Shown in pieces: positions 35,403 through 46,089 of a DNA stretch of 57,648 nt. This DNA comes from an uncultured Pseudomonadales bacterium. Lineage in GTDB: Bacteria > Pseudomonadota > Gammaproteobacteria > Pseudomonadales > Pseudohongiellaceae. The notes under the pieces are model-generated. The model ran no database searches and was not told the origin of the DNA. It saw nothing but the letters and a program-made list of their open reading frames with translations. A program made the translations under genes and the position numbers. Position 1 is the first letter of the stretch; every line of letters begins with the position of its first letter. Location: positions 1-57,648 of the forward strand of contig CASQMQ010000002.1 of the NCBI GenBank assembly GCA_949430125.1, written 5' to 3'.

Positions 35403-36410
35403 ATGCACAACAGAGCGCTCACGAAACTTTCTTTAGCAATAATCGGCCTTATAGTCGCGCCACAACTGCTCGCGCAGTCGCCGGATATCCCGCGCACCGA
35501 GTATGGTCAGCCAGATTTTCAGGGCACCTATACCTTTAGGACGTTAACTCCGCTTAACCGCCCGAGAGAACTCGCCGACAAGGCCACCTTAACTCCCGAG
35601 GAAGCTGTCGAGTGGGAAGCTTTTGAGAGACGCCGCCAGAACCGCGACCTGATCATCGATTCCGTGGGTGGCGCCGGTTATCCGCCGGGCGTGATCTCGT
35701 ATAACGAATTCTGGTACGAGCGCGGCGTTGAGACCATCGCCGATCGTCGTACCTCGCTGGTCTACGATCCACCGAATGGCCGTGTGCCCCAATTGAATGC
35801 CGCCGGTCGCGAGCGACGCGCCAACTATGGTCAGATGGTGTTTGAGAGTGCTGGCCCCGAGGGCAGAACGACAATTGATCGGTGCCTAGTCGGTTTCGTC
35901 GGTGGACCACCAATGATCCCCGGCTCCTACAACAACAATATGCAGATAGTGCAGACGAAAGACACTGTCATGATCTTGAATGAGATGGTGCATACCGCGC
36001 GCATCATTCCGCTGGGTAGCGAACACAGCACGCAGCAGCTGAAGTGGGAAGGCGATTCAGTTGCACATTGGGATGGTGACGAGCTGGTTATAACTACGCA
36101 GCACTTCTACCACGACTACAATCTGCGTGGCATGTCGGATCAAGCCGTGATTTCCGAACGCTTTAGCTGGATTGATGGGAACACGCTCGATTATGACTTC
36201 ACTGTGGAAGATCCCTTGTCTTGGGATGAAAGCTGGTCCGGCAGAGTACCAATGCGCCGTGCCGCCGACCCTGTCTACGAATATGCCTGCCACGAAGGCA
36301 ATCATGGTTTGCAGGGCATCCTCGCCGGTTGGAGGCGCTATGAGTCTATGGGTCTAAACGGAGACGGCACTCCTAAGTCCGAGACTGGAACTGTTGCCAC
36401 GGAAGAATAG
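35403..36410 (+). CDS. Secreted protein of an uncharacterised family
   Basis: 335 residues with a signal peptide (LSLAIIGLIVAPQLLAQ, cleavage near residue 25). ATG 35403 has GGAGG 6 bases upstream and a TATAAT at 35375-35380; an upstream in-frame ATG at 35247 lacks a ribosome site. Conserved-looking blocks are PRTEYGQPDFQGTYTFRTLTP, ADKATLTPEEAVEWE, RTSLVYDPPNGRVPQLNAAG, DRCLVGFVGGPPMIPG, YNNNMQIVQTKDTVMILNEM and DPVYEYACHEGNHGLQGIL. I have seen this architecture as hypothetical proteins in marine and soil bacteria but know no function. A decayed tail of a second member lies at 13815-14025. A strong terminator follows, so it is a single-gene unit. Confidence 0.8.
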   Translation: MHNRALTKLSLAIIGLIVAPQLLAQSPDIPRTEYGQPDFQGTYTFRTLTPLNRPRELADKATLTPEEAVEWEAFERRRQNRDLIIDSVGGAGYPPGVISYNEFWYERGVETIADRRTSLVYDPPNGRVPQLNAAGRERRANYGQMVFESAGPEGRTTIDRCLVGFVGGPPMIPGSYNNNMQIVQTKDTVMILNEMVHTARIIPLGSEHSTQQLKWEGDSVAHWDGDELVITTQHFYHDYNLRGMSDQAVISERFSWIDGNTLDYDFTVEDPLSWDESWSGRVPMRRAADPVYEYACHEGNHGLQGILAGWRRYESMGLNGDGTPKSETGTVATEE

Positions 36411-36470
36411 AAAGTTATTCAACCACTCAAAACCTGATCTCACTCGCGGGTTTTGTAAAATTCAAAAAAA

Positions 36471-36507
36471 ACCAGAGTTGGGTTAGTATCCAACTCTGGT
36501 TTTTTAT
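36471..36507 (+). terminator. Rho-independent terminator
   Basis: AACCAGAGTTGG at 36471-36482 pairs perfectly with CCAACTCTGGTT at 36491-36502, loop GTTAGTAT, with a T tract continuing to about 36507 and A-rich DNA upstream. It terminates the 335-residue protein gene. Confidence 0.9.
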
Positions 36508-36581
36508 CTATCGCGTTCTAGCGCCCCAACTTCTATTGCTCACTTTGGGTGCCTCAAATATTTTTCTGGATCAAATCACTC

Positions 36582-37037
36582 ATGTTTAGAAAACGATTCC
36601 TGTCTGCTTGTATCGCTCTTTATTCGTTCTTCTTGTTTTCGGGCAGTGTGACTGCTGAAGTGAATTCTGTTTTTATTTCCTCCACGCTAGATCCGAATGC
36701 GATCATCATTACGGAAGTAGATGTAATCTTTATCTACGATGTCGAAACGGCTGGCAATTTACCCGACACGAAGTCTGCCTGGTACTCGAATAAGCGACAG
36801 TTCACGCGAAATGCCGGCGATAAGATAGATATCGTAAATGTATTTATACCTCAGGGTTTTGATTCAGAAATGACTAGCCTGCCCACACGCCGCGCCGATG
36901 CGTTGAAGGTTGTAGTCTATGCTTATCATGACGACTCAAAAGCCGCTCCGCGCGATATTACCGACACGGCTAACGTGCTCGTCGAAATAGATCCCTTCGG
37001 AATTCGAGTATCCAGCATAGACCAAATAGAAAACTAG
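36582..37037 (+). CDS. Secreted protein of unknown family
   Basis: 151 residues from ATG 36582, giving a clean signal peptide (RKRFLSACIALYSFFLFSG, cleavage near VTA-EVN). A GTG at 36549 would place a non-signal extension in front. The mature part is predicted to be beta-rich: SVFISSTLDPNAIIITEVDV, IFIYDVETAGNLPDTKSAWY, DKIDIVNVFIPQGFD and LKVVVYAYHDDSKAAPRDIT. The alternation loosely recalls TssJ-like or transthyretin-like folds, but no family motif is certain. It lies alone between a terminator and a convergent truncated VOC gene. No catalytic residues can be proposed. Confidence 0.6.
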   Translation: MFRKRFLSACIALYSFFLFSGSVTAEVNSVFISSTLDPNAIIITEVDVIFIYDVETAGNLPDTKSAWYSNKRQFTRNAGDKIDIVNVFIPQGFDSEMTSLPTRRADALKVVVYAYHDDSKAAPRDITDTANVLVEIDPFGIRVSSIDQIEN

Positions 37038-37059
37038 TGAGGAATCACTGACATAGAAA

Positions 37060-37326
37060 TCAGGCAGATAATTTCATTTTTTTAGTGTCAGCCGCAGCTA
37101 TCGGTGCGCCATCGGCATAGATCGCTTCCTGGTAAGTTTTCGCCGCTGGATGCACATTAAGCTTCAGGAGAAATTCTATCTTGACTGAACCAACTGCCAA
37201 GGCCGTGAGCCAACGAAATTCACCCAGATCGATGTCGTTAACCTTCCGCAAGCCCAGTATGTCGGTGTAGAGCGTCAGTGCTTTGCTCTGACCTTCTACG
37301 AAGGTACGTGCTGTTTTTATACCCAT
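37060..37326 (-). pseudogene. VOC (glyoxalase-fold) protein, 3' truncated
   Basis: 88 codons from ATG 37326 (GGAGAC upstream). The N-terminal VOC module is clear: TARTFVEGQSKALTLYTDIL, GLRKVNDIDLGEFRWLTAL, KIEFLLKLNVHPAAKTYQEA and IYADGAPIAAADT. The family is normally 125-140 residues. Here the reading breaks off after a run of seven A (minus strand) with MKLSA and a stop, just where the second beta-alpha-beta module should start. No continuation was seen in other frames, so the C-terminal third appears deleted. Confidence 0.65.
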
Positions 37327-37444
37327 AAGCGTCTCCTCAAGGCCCGTATAACTCTGGCACACTTTACAATTGTATTGCTATTACCCCTAGTTTATTCTTG
37401 TACTCTTCCCTCCATAAATGCAAGAGCAACGAGAGTTCTAGAAG

Positions 37445-38506
37445 ATGACTAATAAAAACATAAAATCGGCCTTTTTGGCATTGGCGATAGCCCCAGCCTT
37501 GGCTTTTGCCCAAGCTGACATGCCTCCTACAAACGATCTGGAAAACCCTTATAGCACCCAATCTGGCTATTTCAAGATGCCTGCAGGTCGCGATTGGGGC
37601 TCCTCTAGCACAGTTGAAATTGATTCTGATGGCGAAAGTATCTGGGTCGCAGAACGTTGCGGCGGCAACGCAAATGCCTGCGTTGAGAAACCTGACACAA
37701 ACCTAATTATGTTGTTCAGCAAGAACGGCGACATGGTTCGTAGCTTCGGCGCGGGTTACATTACTTGGCCTCATGGCATTCACGTCGACCACGACGGCAA
37801 TGTTTGGGTCGCTGACGCACGTGGCTCAGAGCAGACACAAGGCTATGATGGCGAGCATTATGGCCACCAGGTCCACAAGTTCAGCCCCACCGGTGTGCAC
37901 CTGATGTCGATTGGCAAAAAAGGCGGCGGACAGGACGACGAATATTTCTACACGCCAAATGACGTGCATGTTGCCCCTGACGGGTCCATTTTCGTTGGCG
38001 AGGGACACTCCAGCGCTGAAGGTTCTACCAACCGCGTCCACAAGTTTGATGCTGACGGAAACCACCTTTTGTCGTTCGGAGAATGGGGTACTGAGCCAGG
38101 TAATTTCCGCCAGCCACATGGTCTCGCCATGGATTCCAAAGGACGGCTATTCGTTGCAGACCGCGGCAATGACCGTATCCAGATCTTCGATCAAGAAGGA
38201 AACCTACTCGATGTATGGCATCAATTCAGCCGCTTGAGTGGCATCTACATCGACGAAAATGATGTTCTTTATGGTGCCGATTCAGAATCAGGTTCGGTTA
38301 ACCCCGATCATGGCGACTGGGTTCGTGGTATCCGTATCGGAAGTGCTATTACCGGCGAAGTGGAATTCCTGATTCCTGACCCACAACCAGATTGTCGTGG
38401 TACTTGTACTGCTGAAGGTGTAGTAGCCGATGCACACGGAAATATCTTCGGCGCCGAAGTTGGCCCGGTTGGTGGCATAAAGCGCTATGTTCGTCCCATC
38501 AAGTAA
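37445..38506 (+). CDS. Secreted NHL-repeat six-bladed beta-propeller protein
   Basis: 353 residues with a signal peptide (KSAFLALAIAPALAFAQ). Repeating NHL blades are visible: GAGYITWPHGIHVDHDGNVWVAD, YFYTPNDVHVAPDGSIFVGE, GNFRQPHGLAMDSKGRLFVAD and RIQIFDQEGNLLDVW. The arrangement resembles the lyase domain of peptidyl-alpha-hydroxyglycine amidating lyase (PAL), but the catalytic set was not verified. Two Cys pairs (ERCGGNANAC; PDCRGTCTAEG) could form disulfides in the periplasm. A single-gene unit closed by a perfect terminator. Enzyme or binding function cannot be settled from sequence. Confidence 0.82.
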   Translation: MTNKNIKSAFLALAIAPALAFAQADMPPTNDLENPYSTQSGYFKMPAGRDWGSSSTVEIDSDGESIWVAERCGGNANACVEKPDTNLIMLFSKNGDMVRSFGAGYITWPHGIHVDHDGNVWVADARGSEQTQGYDGEHYGHQVHKFSPTGVHLMSIGKKGGGQDDEYFYTPNDVHVAPDGSIFVGEGHSSAEGSTNRVHKFDADGNHLLSFGEWGTEPGNFRQPHGLAMDSKGRLFVADRGNDRIQIFDQEGNLLDVWHQFSRLSGIYIDENDVLYGADSESGSVNPDHGDWVRGIRIGSAITGEVEFLIPDPQPDCRGTCTAEGVVADAHGNIFGAEVGPVGGIKRYVRPIK

Positions 38507-38545
38507 GCAAACTCTTTTACAAGTAGTAGGATAGAAAAGAACGAG

Positions 38546-38574
38546 AAGCCCATCGCTAGCGATGGGCTTTTTTT
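38546..38574 (+). terminator. Rho-independent terminator
   Basis: AAGCCCATCGCTAGCGATGGGCTT is a perfect palindrome at 38546-38569 followed by T to 38574. It ends the NHL protein transcript just before lysE. Confidence 0.92.
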
Positions 38575-38599
38575 GCCAAAAAAAAGTTAAAGTGAAATT

Positions 38600-39262
38600 A
38601 TGCCACCACTAAATGATCTACTGCTGTTCACCGGAGCAGCCTTCATCATGAACCTCTCACCGGGCCCTGCAAACTTTTATGTGATGGCGCGGACTCTTGC
38701 ACAGGGTACTTCCGCCGGATTTTCTGCGACTGCAGGATTAGCGCTAGGCAGTTTGCTTCATGTGGTTGCCGCCGTGTTAGGACTTTCCGTGCTGTTTAGT
38801 TACTCTCCTGCGGCCTACATTTTATTGAAAATCGTCGGCGCAAGCTATCTTATATATCTGGGGCTGGGACATTTCGGAATTCTATTTTTCGGGGAAAAAA
38901 ATCCAGAGGAATTAGAAGGTGGTGAGACGACGCGGGAGATATTAGTAGAGCCCGACACGAGGAAAATCTTCTTTCAGAGCGTGATCATCGAAGCAAGCAA
39001 TCCGAAAACGGCACTTTTTTTCCTGGCATTGTTACCGCAGTTTGTTGTGACAGAGGCAGGACCAGCAGCGCCTCAGTTTCTATTTCTTGGTTTGATCGTA
39101 ACGCTATCAGCTATTCCTTGCGACTTATTCGTTGTATTTTTCGCAGACAAAGCAGCTAATCTGATTCGAGAAAACCGGAATTTTAGAGACAAGTTGGATA
39201 AAATTTCTGGAACTATTCTAATCAGTCTCGGCGCTTATGTTCTACTCGCCGAGACTGATTAA
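38600..39262 (+). CDS. LysE/RhtB family amino acid exporter
   Basis: 220-residue inner-membrane translocator. It begins LLLFTGAAFIMNLSPGPANFYV, with the conserved SPGPA/N motif in helix 1, then GFSATAGLALGSLLHVVAAVLG and ILLKIVGASYLIYLGLG, a hydrophilic loop with EELEGGETT, and ASNPKTALFFLALLPQFV before the last helices. LysE-family proteins export amino acids or derivatives by proton antiport; the substrate is unknown. The gene ends inside a perfect 14-bp hairpin (39220-39260). A relic second lysE tail with a matching hairpin lies 1.9 kb downstream, beyond the SulP gene. Confidence 0.9.
   Translation: MPPLNDLLLFTGAAFIMNLSPGPANFYVMARTLAQGTSAGFSATAGLALGSLLHVVAAVLGLSVLFSYSPAAYILLKIVGASYLIYLGLGHFGILFFGEKNPEELEGGETTREILVEPDTRKIFFQSVIIEASNPKTALFFLALLPQFVVTEAGPAAPQFLFLGLIVTLSAIPCDLFVVFFADKAANLIRENRNFRDKLDKISGTILISLGAYVLLAETD
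39220..39260. other. Perfect hairpin over the lysE stop region, copy 1
   Basis: AATCAGTCTCGGCG at 39220-39233 and CGCCGAGACTGATT at 39247-39260 form a 14-bp perfect stem with a 13-base loop. The stem is inside the last codons of lysE and 14 bp from the convergent SulP stop. It lacks a T tract. It is paired with a covarying copy at 41105-41145. Confidence 0.85.
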
Positions 39263-39274
39263 TGAAACTATAAC

Positions 39275-40916
39275 TTACTGACTTGATTCGCCTTGTACGG
39301 CGTCGTCGATGTTCATGAAAAAATTTCTCTCTTCGATTTTGTCGTACAATCCAGATGCTTTCATAACTCTCAACACGGGAACTTTAACGCTAGCGAATTT
39401 TAATTCTATGTTGCGTTCTTTGAAATCATCGGCAATATCATGTAATACCGAATCAGCGCTACTATCGAGCTGAGCAATGCTACAAGCTTCTATAATGATA
39501 GTCTTCAGTGGGGATGGCGATTCCATTTCCAGTTTCTTGAGTAAAGTTTTTAGGAAACTGACGTTACCGAAATAAAATTGCGCATCAATACGAATAATGA
39601 TGACGCCTGTATAAGTTGTCGCCTCAGGATAGTGTTTTAAATTACGAAAATCCGCAGTATTTCCAACTCGACCCAATATCGCAGTATGTGGACGAGTTGT
39701 TAGGTAAAGAAATAGTCCTAAAGAAAATACAACTCCGATGAGAATTCCTTCGACAATGCCAACTATCAACGTTGAGAAAAACGTTAGCAGCAAGAGCCAC
39801 ATATCTGACTGTTTGGTTTTTCGTAAATGTTTAACTAGAGTGAAATCGATTAAGCCGAGCACTGCGAGTATAATTATAGCCGCCAGCGTCGCAGTAGGAA
39901 GATAGTAAAGATATTCTGTTAAGAAAAGCAAAGTGAGAAATATCCAGGCTGCGACCACAACGAGGGAATAAGGAGAAGTAGAGCCTGCTTCTGCGTGAAC
40001 TGCCGACCGCGAAAAACTAGCACTAACAGGAAAGCCCTGTGAAAAACTAGCCACAAAATTGGAAGCACCCAGCGCAATCAATTCTCGATTTGGAGCTATA
40101 TCATATCGGTTTCGGTCAGCAAAAGTTCTAGCGATCGAAATAGTTGTTAGGTAGCCAACTGCTGCTATCGCCACTGAGCTTGGCAAGAGTGTTACGAATA
40201 ATTCCTGCGTGACCCAGACAAATCCGAATTGAGGAAGCCCTTGCGGAATAGCACCGAGAACTGATACTTGGTTTTGATCTACTTTCAAAATTGCGCCTAC
40301 GATGGCTCGCAAGAATGACCACTGCTAGGGCATTCGGAAAACTTTTTTTAATCCGTTTTGCCATCGCAATAAAACAAAGCGATCCAATTCCAATCATTGC
40401 TGTCATTAAATGTATTTCTTCAACATGGGTAACTAGTTGCCAGAATTCCTCATAGAAGCGCGAACTCCTGTCTATATCCATTCCCAGTAAATGTTTGACT
40501 TGGCTTATGGCTATTGTTAAAGCCGCAGCGGACGTGAAGCCACTAATAACCGGCTTTGACAAAAAATTTATTAGAAAGCCACCCCGTAGTAAGCCCAATA
40601 CAATCTGTATGATAGCCACCTGAAAAGCGATAATCGCTGCCACTGTTGCCGCATTGGGATTGCTGGCCATTGATAAGCTACCGATCGTTACGCCGATCAA
40701 TAATGTATCCAAGGCTCCAGGGCCTAGCGCCATTTCCCGTGATCTACCTAAGAGCGCATACACCACCAGTGGCAGCAACGACGCATAAAGACCATAAACG
40801 GGCGGTACTCCCGCAACCAGTGCGTAGGCCATACTTTGAGGTATAAGCAAGATGGCCGTGGTTGTACCCGCTTGAAAATTTCTCAGTAAAATCTGATAGT
40901 TTGTTTTCATGGTCAT
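39275..40916 (-). pseudogene. SulP family anion permease with STAS domain, frameshifted
   Basis: About 547 codons of a SulP (SLC26-like) transporter for sulfate, bicarbonate or another anion. From 40916: TTAILLIPQSMAYALVAGVPPVYGLYAS, then RSREMALGPGALDTLLIGVTIG and KPVISGFTSAAALTIAISQ, all SulP motifs. The frame breaks near 40303-40315, where NALAVVILAS should pass to IVGAILKVDQNQVSVLGAIPQ. The second half carries LIALGASNFVASFSQGFPVSASFSRSA and a cytosolic STAS domain (VIIIRIDAQFYFGN; IIEACSIAQLDSSADSVLHDIA). The length is one base over a multiple of three. It sits between an intact lysE and a lysE relic. Confidence 0.85.
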
Positions 40917-41021
40917 TGGAGTATCTATTATCCTATCGATTTATTCGAGCTTATAAATAGAACAAAAAGCTTCTCTTAGAACATTCAGCAGAATTCGATC
41001 TGTGGTGCGGCTACGGCAGCG

Positions 41022-41147
41022 AGTTTTTAACTTAGTAACGTAACTCTAATTCGAGAGAATCAAAGATTTGGAGACAATTTAGTGGAATATTCTGGAACGA
41101 TTCTAATTACTCTCGGCGCATACGTTTAACTCGCTGAGAGTAATTAG
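41022..41147 (+). pseudogene. Relic 3' end of a second lysE gene
   Basis: About 42 codons aligning with the last 42 of the intact lysE. From 41052 it reads RENQRFGDNLVEYSGTILIT LGAYV, TAA, LAESN and TAG at 41145-41147, against RENRNFRDKLDKISGTILIS LGAYVLLAETD in the intact gene (spaces mark breaks). An upstream TAA at 41028 is also in frame. The rest of the gene is gone. It shows that a tandem or duplicated lysE once stood here, now separated by SulP. Confidence 0.75.
41105..41145. other. Hairpin over the lysE relic, copy 2, covarying with copy 1
   Basis: AATTACTCTCGGCG at 41105-41118 and CGCTGAGAGTAATT at 41132-41145 form a 14-bp stem with one G-T pair and a 13-base loop. Compared with 39220-39260, stem position 4 is T-A instead of C-G and position 6 is C-G instead of G-C, so both arms changed together. 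It lies 17 bp past the convergent icd stop and may terminate icd. Confidence 0.8.
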
Positions 41148-41162
41148 ATAAGTTGAAACAGC

Positions 41163-43400
<2,238 letters not shown>

Positions 43401-43676
43401 TTATATTGACTCATTCTAGCCAAGCTAGTGCTGTGTTCGCTGCCTACGCCTGATGTATAGACCTTTGTAGTTACCCTGCCTTGGGGGGGCAAAAAGGGCG
43501 CATATTGTAGCAGTCAGGGGCCAACACTTACAGAGTGAGGCAGATGCTCTACGGCGCAGATGTGCTGTATAATCGGCCGCCTTGGCCATACACAATCGCT
43601 CTTCATGTGTGCAGACCCATGATTTGATAAGAGCATTATTGCGACTACCCAGACAAAAAACCAATGAGAACAATCT

Positions 43677-44183
43677 ATGCAACTAGCCACCAGCGTCCCC
43701 GATTTTACTATTCGTTCGGCTATTGTCGATGACTGCACCCAGATTCTAAGTTTCATTCAGGAACTGGCAGACTACGAAAAACTCGGCCACGAGGTTGTCG
43801 CCACCCCCGCTACGCTCGAAGAAACACTATTTGGGGAGAAGGCTTACGCCGAGGTTACGATTGGAGAGTATCAAGGAAAAGCCATAGGCTACTCGCTGTT
43901 CTTTCACAATTTCTCTACCTTCACTGGCAGGCCAGGCATCTATCTTGAGGACATCTATGTACAACCATCAATGCGCGGCAAGGGCTGTGGAAAGCTGATG
44001 TTAGCTTATATCGCTAAGCTTGCCGTGGAACGCAACTGCACCCGAGTAGAATGGTCGGTGCTAGATTGGAATGAGCCTTCGATTCAATTCTATAGATCGA
44101 TAGGTGCAGCGCCAATGGATGGCTGGACTGTGCAGCGGCTAGACGGCAGCGAGCTGACCGATTTCGCAAAACAATTTAAATAG
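43677..44183 (+). CDS. GNAT family N-acetyltransferase (diamine acetyltransferase-like)
   Basis: 168-residue GCN5-fold acetyltransferase. Motif A is visible as LEDIYVQPSMRGKGCGKLMLAYIAKLA (acetyl-CoA loop, residues about 89-115), followed by RVEWSVLDWNEPSIQFYRSIGA and ending GWTVQRLDGSEL. The opening FTIRSAIVDDCTQILSFIQELADYEKL and the WSVLDWN motif match the spermidine/diamine N-acetyltransferase (SAT1-like) subgroup. It probably acetylates a small amine or thialysine. The dat gene starts 12 bp downstream, suggesting co-transcription. The 285 bp upstream hold no gene I can support. Confidence 0.88.
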   Translation: MQLATSVPDFTIRSAIVDDCTQILSFIQELADYEKLGHEVVATPATLEETLFGEKAYAEVTIGEYQGKAIGYSLFFHNFSTFTGRPGIYLEDIYVQPSMRGKGCGKLMLAYIAKLAVERNCTRVEWSVLDWNEPSIQFYRSIGAAPMDGWTVQRLDGSELTDFAKQFK

Positions 44184-44195
44184 ACGAGGTACAGC

Positions 44196-45056
44196 TTGAG
44201 TAGAATCGTATATGTGAATGGCGAGTACGCCCCTGAAGAGGCCGCAAAGATCTCTGTATTCGATCGCGGCTTTATCTTCGGTGATGGCGTGTATGAAGTT
44301 GTGCCGGTTGTTGCTGGCAAATTGGTTGATCGCGACTATTTCCTGGAGCGCCTTGATAGATCTCTCTCGGAGCTGAGCATTACATGGCCATGTTCCCAAC
44401 GAGAGTATCTCGACATCATGCAGGAACTTATCTCCCGCAATAAACTGGAAGAAGGCTTCGTCTACTCGCAAGTGACAAGGGGTATCGCCGACAGAGACTT
44501 CGTCTTTCCAGCCGATACCGCACCTTCACTGGTCGCGTTCACATCGCAGATGAATTTGCTAAACAATCCCTTAGCCGAATCTGGTATCGCGGTTTCCACG
44601 AGTGAAGACATTCGCTGGAAGCGACGCGACATAAAATCGGTGAACCTACTTGCCCAGTGCCTTGCGAAACAAGATGCTCATAGCAAAGGGGCGAACGAAG
44701 GCTGGATGGTCGAAGACGGCTTCGTCACCGAAGGCGTTACTTCGAGCGCCTACATCGTCAAAGAGCGAAAGATCATTACGCGTCCGCTTTCAAACTCGAT
44801 TCTTCCTGGTATTCGTCGGCGCACGCTTATCGAAATTGCCGAGCGAGAAGGCATAGAGTTAGAGCAGCGACTGTTTACACTCGAGGAAGCACTGCAGGCC
44901 GATGAAGCCTTTATCAGCAGCGCGACAACGATCACCTTGCCTGTTGTAAGTATCGACGGCGAGAAAATAGCAGACGGAATACCTGGAGAAATTACAGGCA
45001 AACTTAGAAAAATGTACATAGAAAGGTTGTTAGAAGAGGCTAACAACTCAGAATGA
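44196..45056 (+). CDS. dat: D-amino acid aminotransferase (class IV PLP enzyme)
   Basis: 286 residues, class IV aminotransferase closest in pattern to D-alanine transaminase. The N-terminus reads VYVNGEYAPEEAAKISVFDRGFIFGDGVYEVVPV; later come GFVYSQVTRGIADRDF and the PLP Lys in RRDIKSVNLLAQCLAKQDA (near residue 147), then EGVTSSAYIV, NSILPGIRRRTLIEIA and FISSATTITLPV. The start is TTG 44196 with GAGG 6 bases upstream. It interconverts D-amino acids and 2-oxo acids; branched-chain transaminase (ilvE-like) or ADC lyase activity are less likely by motif. It could process D-amino acids released by the secreted deacylase at 21367. Confidence 0.88.
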   Translation: MSRIVYVNGEYAPEEAAKISVFDRGFIFGDGVYEVVPVVAGKLVDRDYFLERLDRSLSELSITWPCSQREYLDIMQELISRNKLEEGFVYSQVTRGIADRDFVFPADTAPSLVAFTSQMNLLNNPLAESGIAVSTSEDIRWKRRDIKSVNLLAQCLAKQDAHSKGANEGWMVEDGFVTEGVTSSAYIVKERKIITRPLSNSILPGIRRRTLIEIAEREGIELEQRLFTLEEALQADEAFISSATTITLPVVSIDGEKIADGIPGEITGKLRKMYIERLLEEANNSE

Positions 45057-45077
45057 TCGCTCCGCGTACGCTTACTC

Positions 45078-46034
45078 TTAGGCGCGTTCGCTATCGAAGC
45101 TAATTACTTCGCTGATGTTTTTAGCCTCAACCAGCAACATCAGTAGTCGATCCACACCCACAGCAACACCTGAACAGCTAGGCAGGCCGCTTTCTAATGC
45201 GGCGATTAGCTTCTCATCTGCATCATGAGCCTGCAGTCCTTTCTCCTTTCTTGCCGCGTTATCCTTCTCAAATCGTGCGCGCTGTTCAGCGGCATCACTA
45301 AGCTCGAAATAACCATTCGCTAGCTCCATCCCATGACCAAACAATTCGAAGCGTTTCGCAACTACAACGCCATGCCCGTCAGTCGCAAGAGTAGCCAGCG
45401 CAGCCTGCTCTAAAGGATAATCATAGATAATGCAATATGGTGGCAGCTTAGGTTCAATGCTATTGCTCAGCAATAGTTGCAGATAATCTGTCTTGCTTAG
45501 GTCGCTACCACTCAAATCAATTTCAGATTTTGCCAGCTGCTGCAATTCTTCTAATGAGATTTCGTGTGGGTCAATTTGCAGATGCTGTCGAAATATTTCT
45601 CGATAGCTGAGGCGCGAAATTGGACCGCAGCCGAGCACCTCTTGGACTAGCTCTTCCAATTCCGCCATCAATTGATCTAGAGAATAGGACAGCCTATACC
45701 ATTCGAGCAGAGTAAATTCGATGTTGTGTCTTGCGCCTTTTTCTTCCTGCCTAAAGGCTTTAGCGATCTGATAGATTGAGCCGCTGCCACTAGCCAGTAG
45801 TCGCTTCATAAAAAATTCTGGAGAGGTTTGCAGAAAATTCTTGCGGCTCGAGTTGCCTTCCACCACCTGGGCAGCAATCGATTCTATGTAGACATCGGGA
45901 ACAGTTGAGCTAGCTAGTAAAGGAGTCTCTACTTCGAGAACATCACGTTCGGAAAAAAATCGCCGGATTTTGGCAAGAGCATAGGCACGCTGCTGTAGGT
46001 TTTGTAAGGACGCACTCGGTTTCCAATCAACCAT
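45078..46034 (-). CDS. epmA: EpmA, EF-P--(R)-beta-lysine ligase
   Basis: 318-residue paralogue of the class II lysyl-tRNA synthetase catalytic domain (PoxA/GenX) without the anticodon-binding domain. It ligates (R)-beta-lysine onto Lys34 of EF-P. Motif 2 is FRQEEKGARHNIEFTLLEWYRL; motif 3 is SGVAVGVDRLLMLLV near the C-terminus. The start region has RAYALAKIRRFFSERDVLEVETPLL. It lies 55 bp downstream of efp on the same strand, and epmB is divergent from efp, so all genes for the core modification are together. Confidence 0.94.
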   Translation of the reverse strand: MVDWKPSASLQNLQQRAYALAKIRRFFSERDVLEVETPLLASSTVPDVYIESIAAQVVEGNSSRKNFLQTSPEFFMKRLLASGSGSIYQIAKAFRQEEKGARHNIEFTLLEWYRLSYSLDQLMAELEELVQEVLGCGPISRLSYREIFRQHLQIDPHEISLEELQQLAKSEIDLSGSDLSKTDYLQLLLSNSIEPKLPPYCIIYDYPLEQAALATLATDGHGVVVAKRFELFGHGMELANGYFELSDAAEQRARFEKDNAARKEKGLQAHDADEKLIAALESGLPSCSGVAVGVDRLLMLLVEAKNISEVISFDSERA

Positions 46035-46089
46035 GGATTCATCCTTCCAAAATCTACACAGTGCTTAAGCAGTGATGAGAACAGAAATT

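Noticed and set aside
43425-43756. Two overlapping minus-strand frames upstream of the GNAT gene
   Set aside because: Cys/Arg-rich readings without domain character, overlapping the GNAT start; the interval is more likely promoter DNA.
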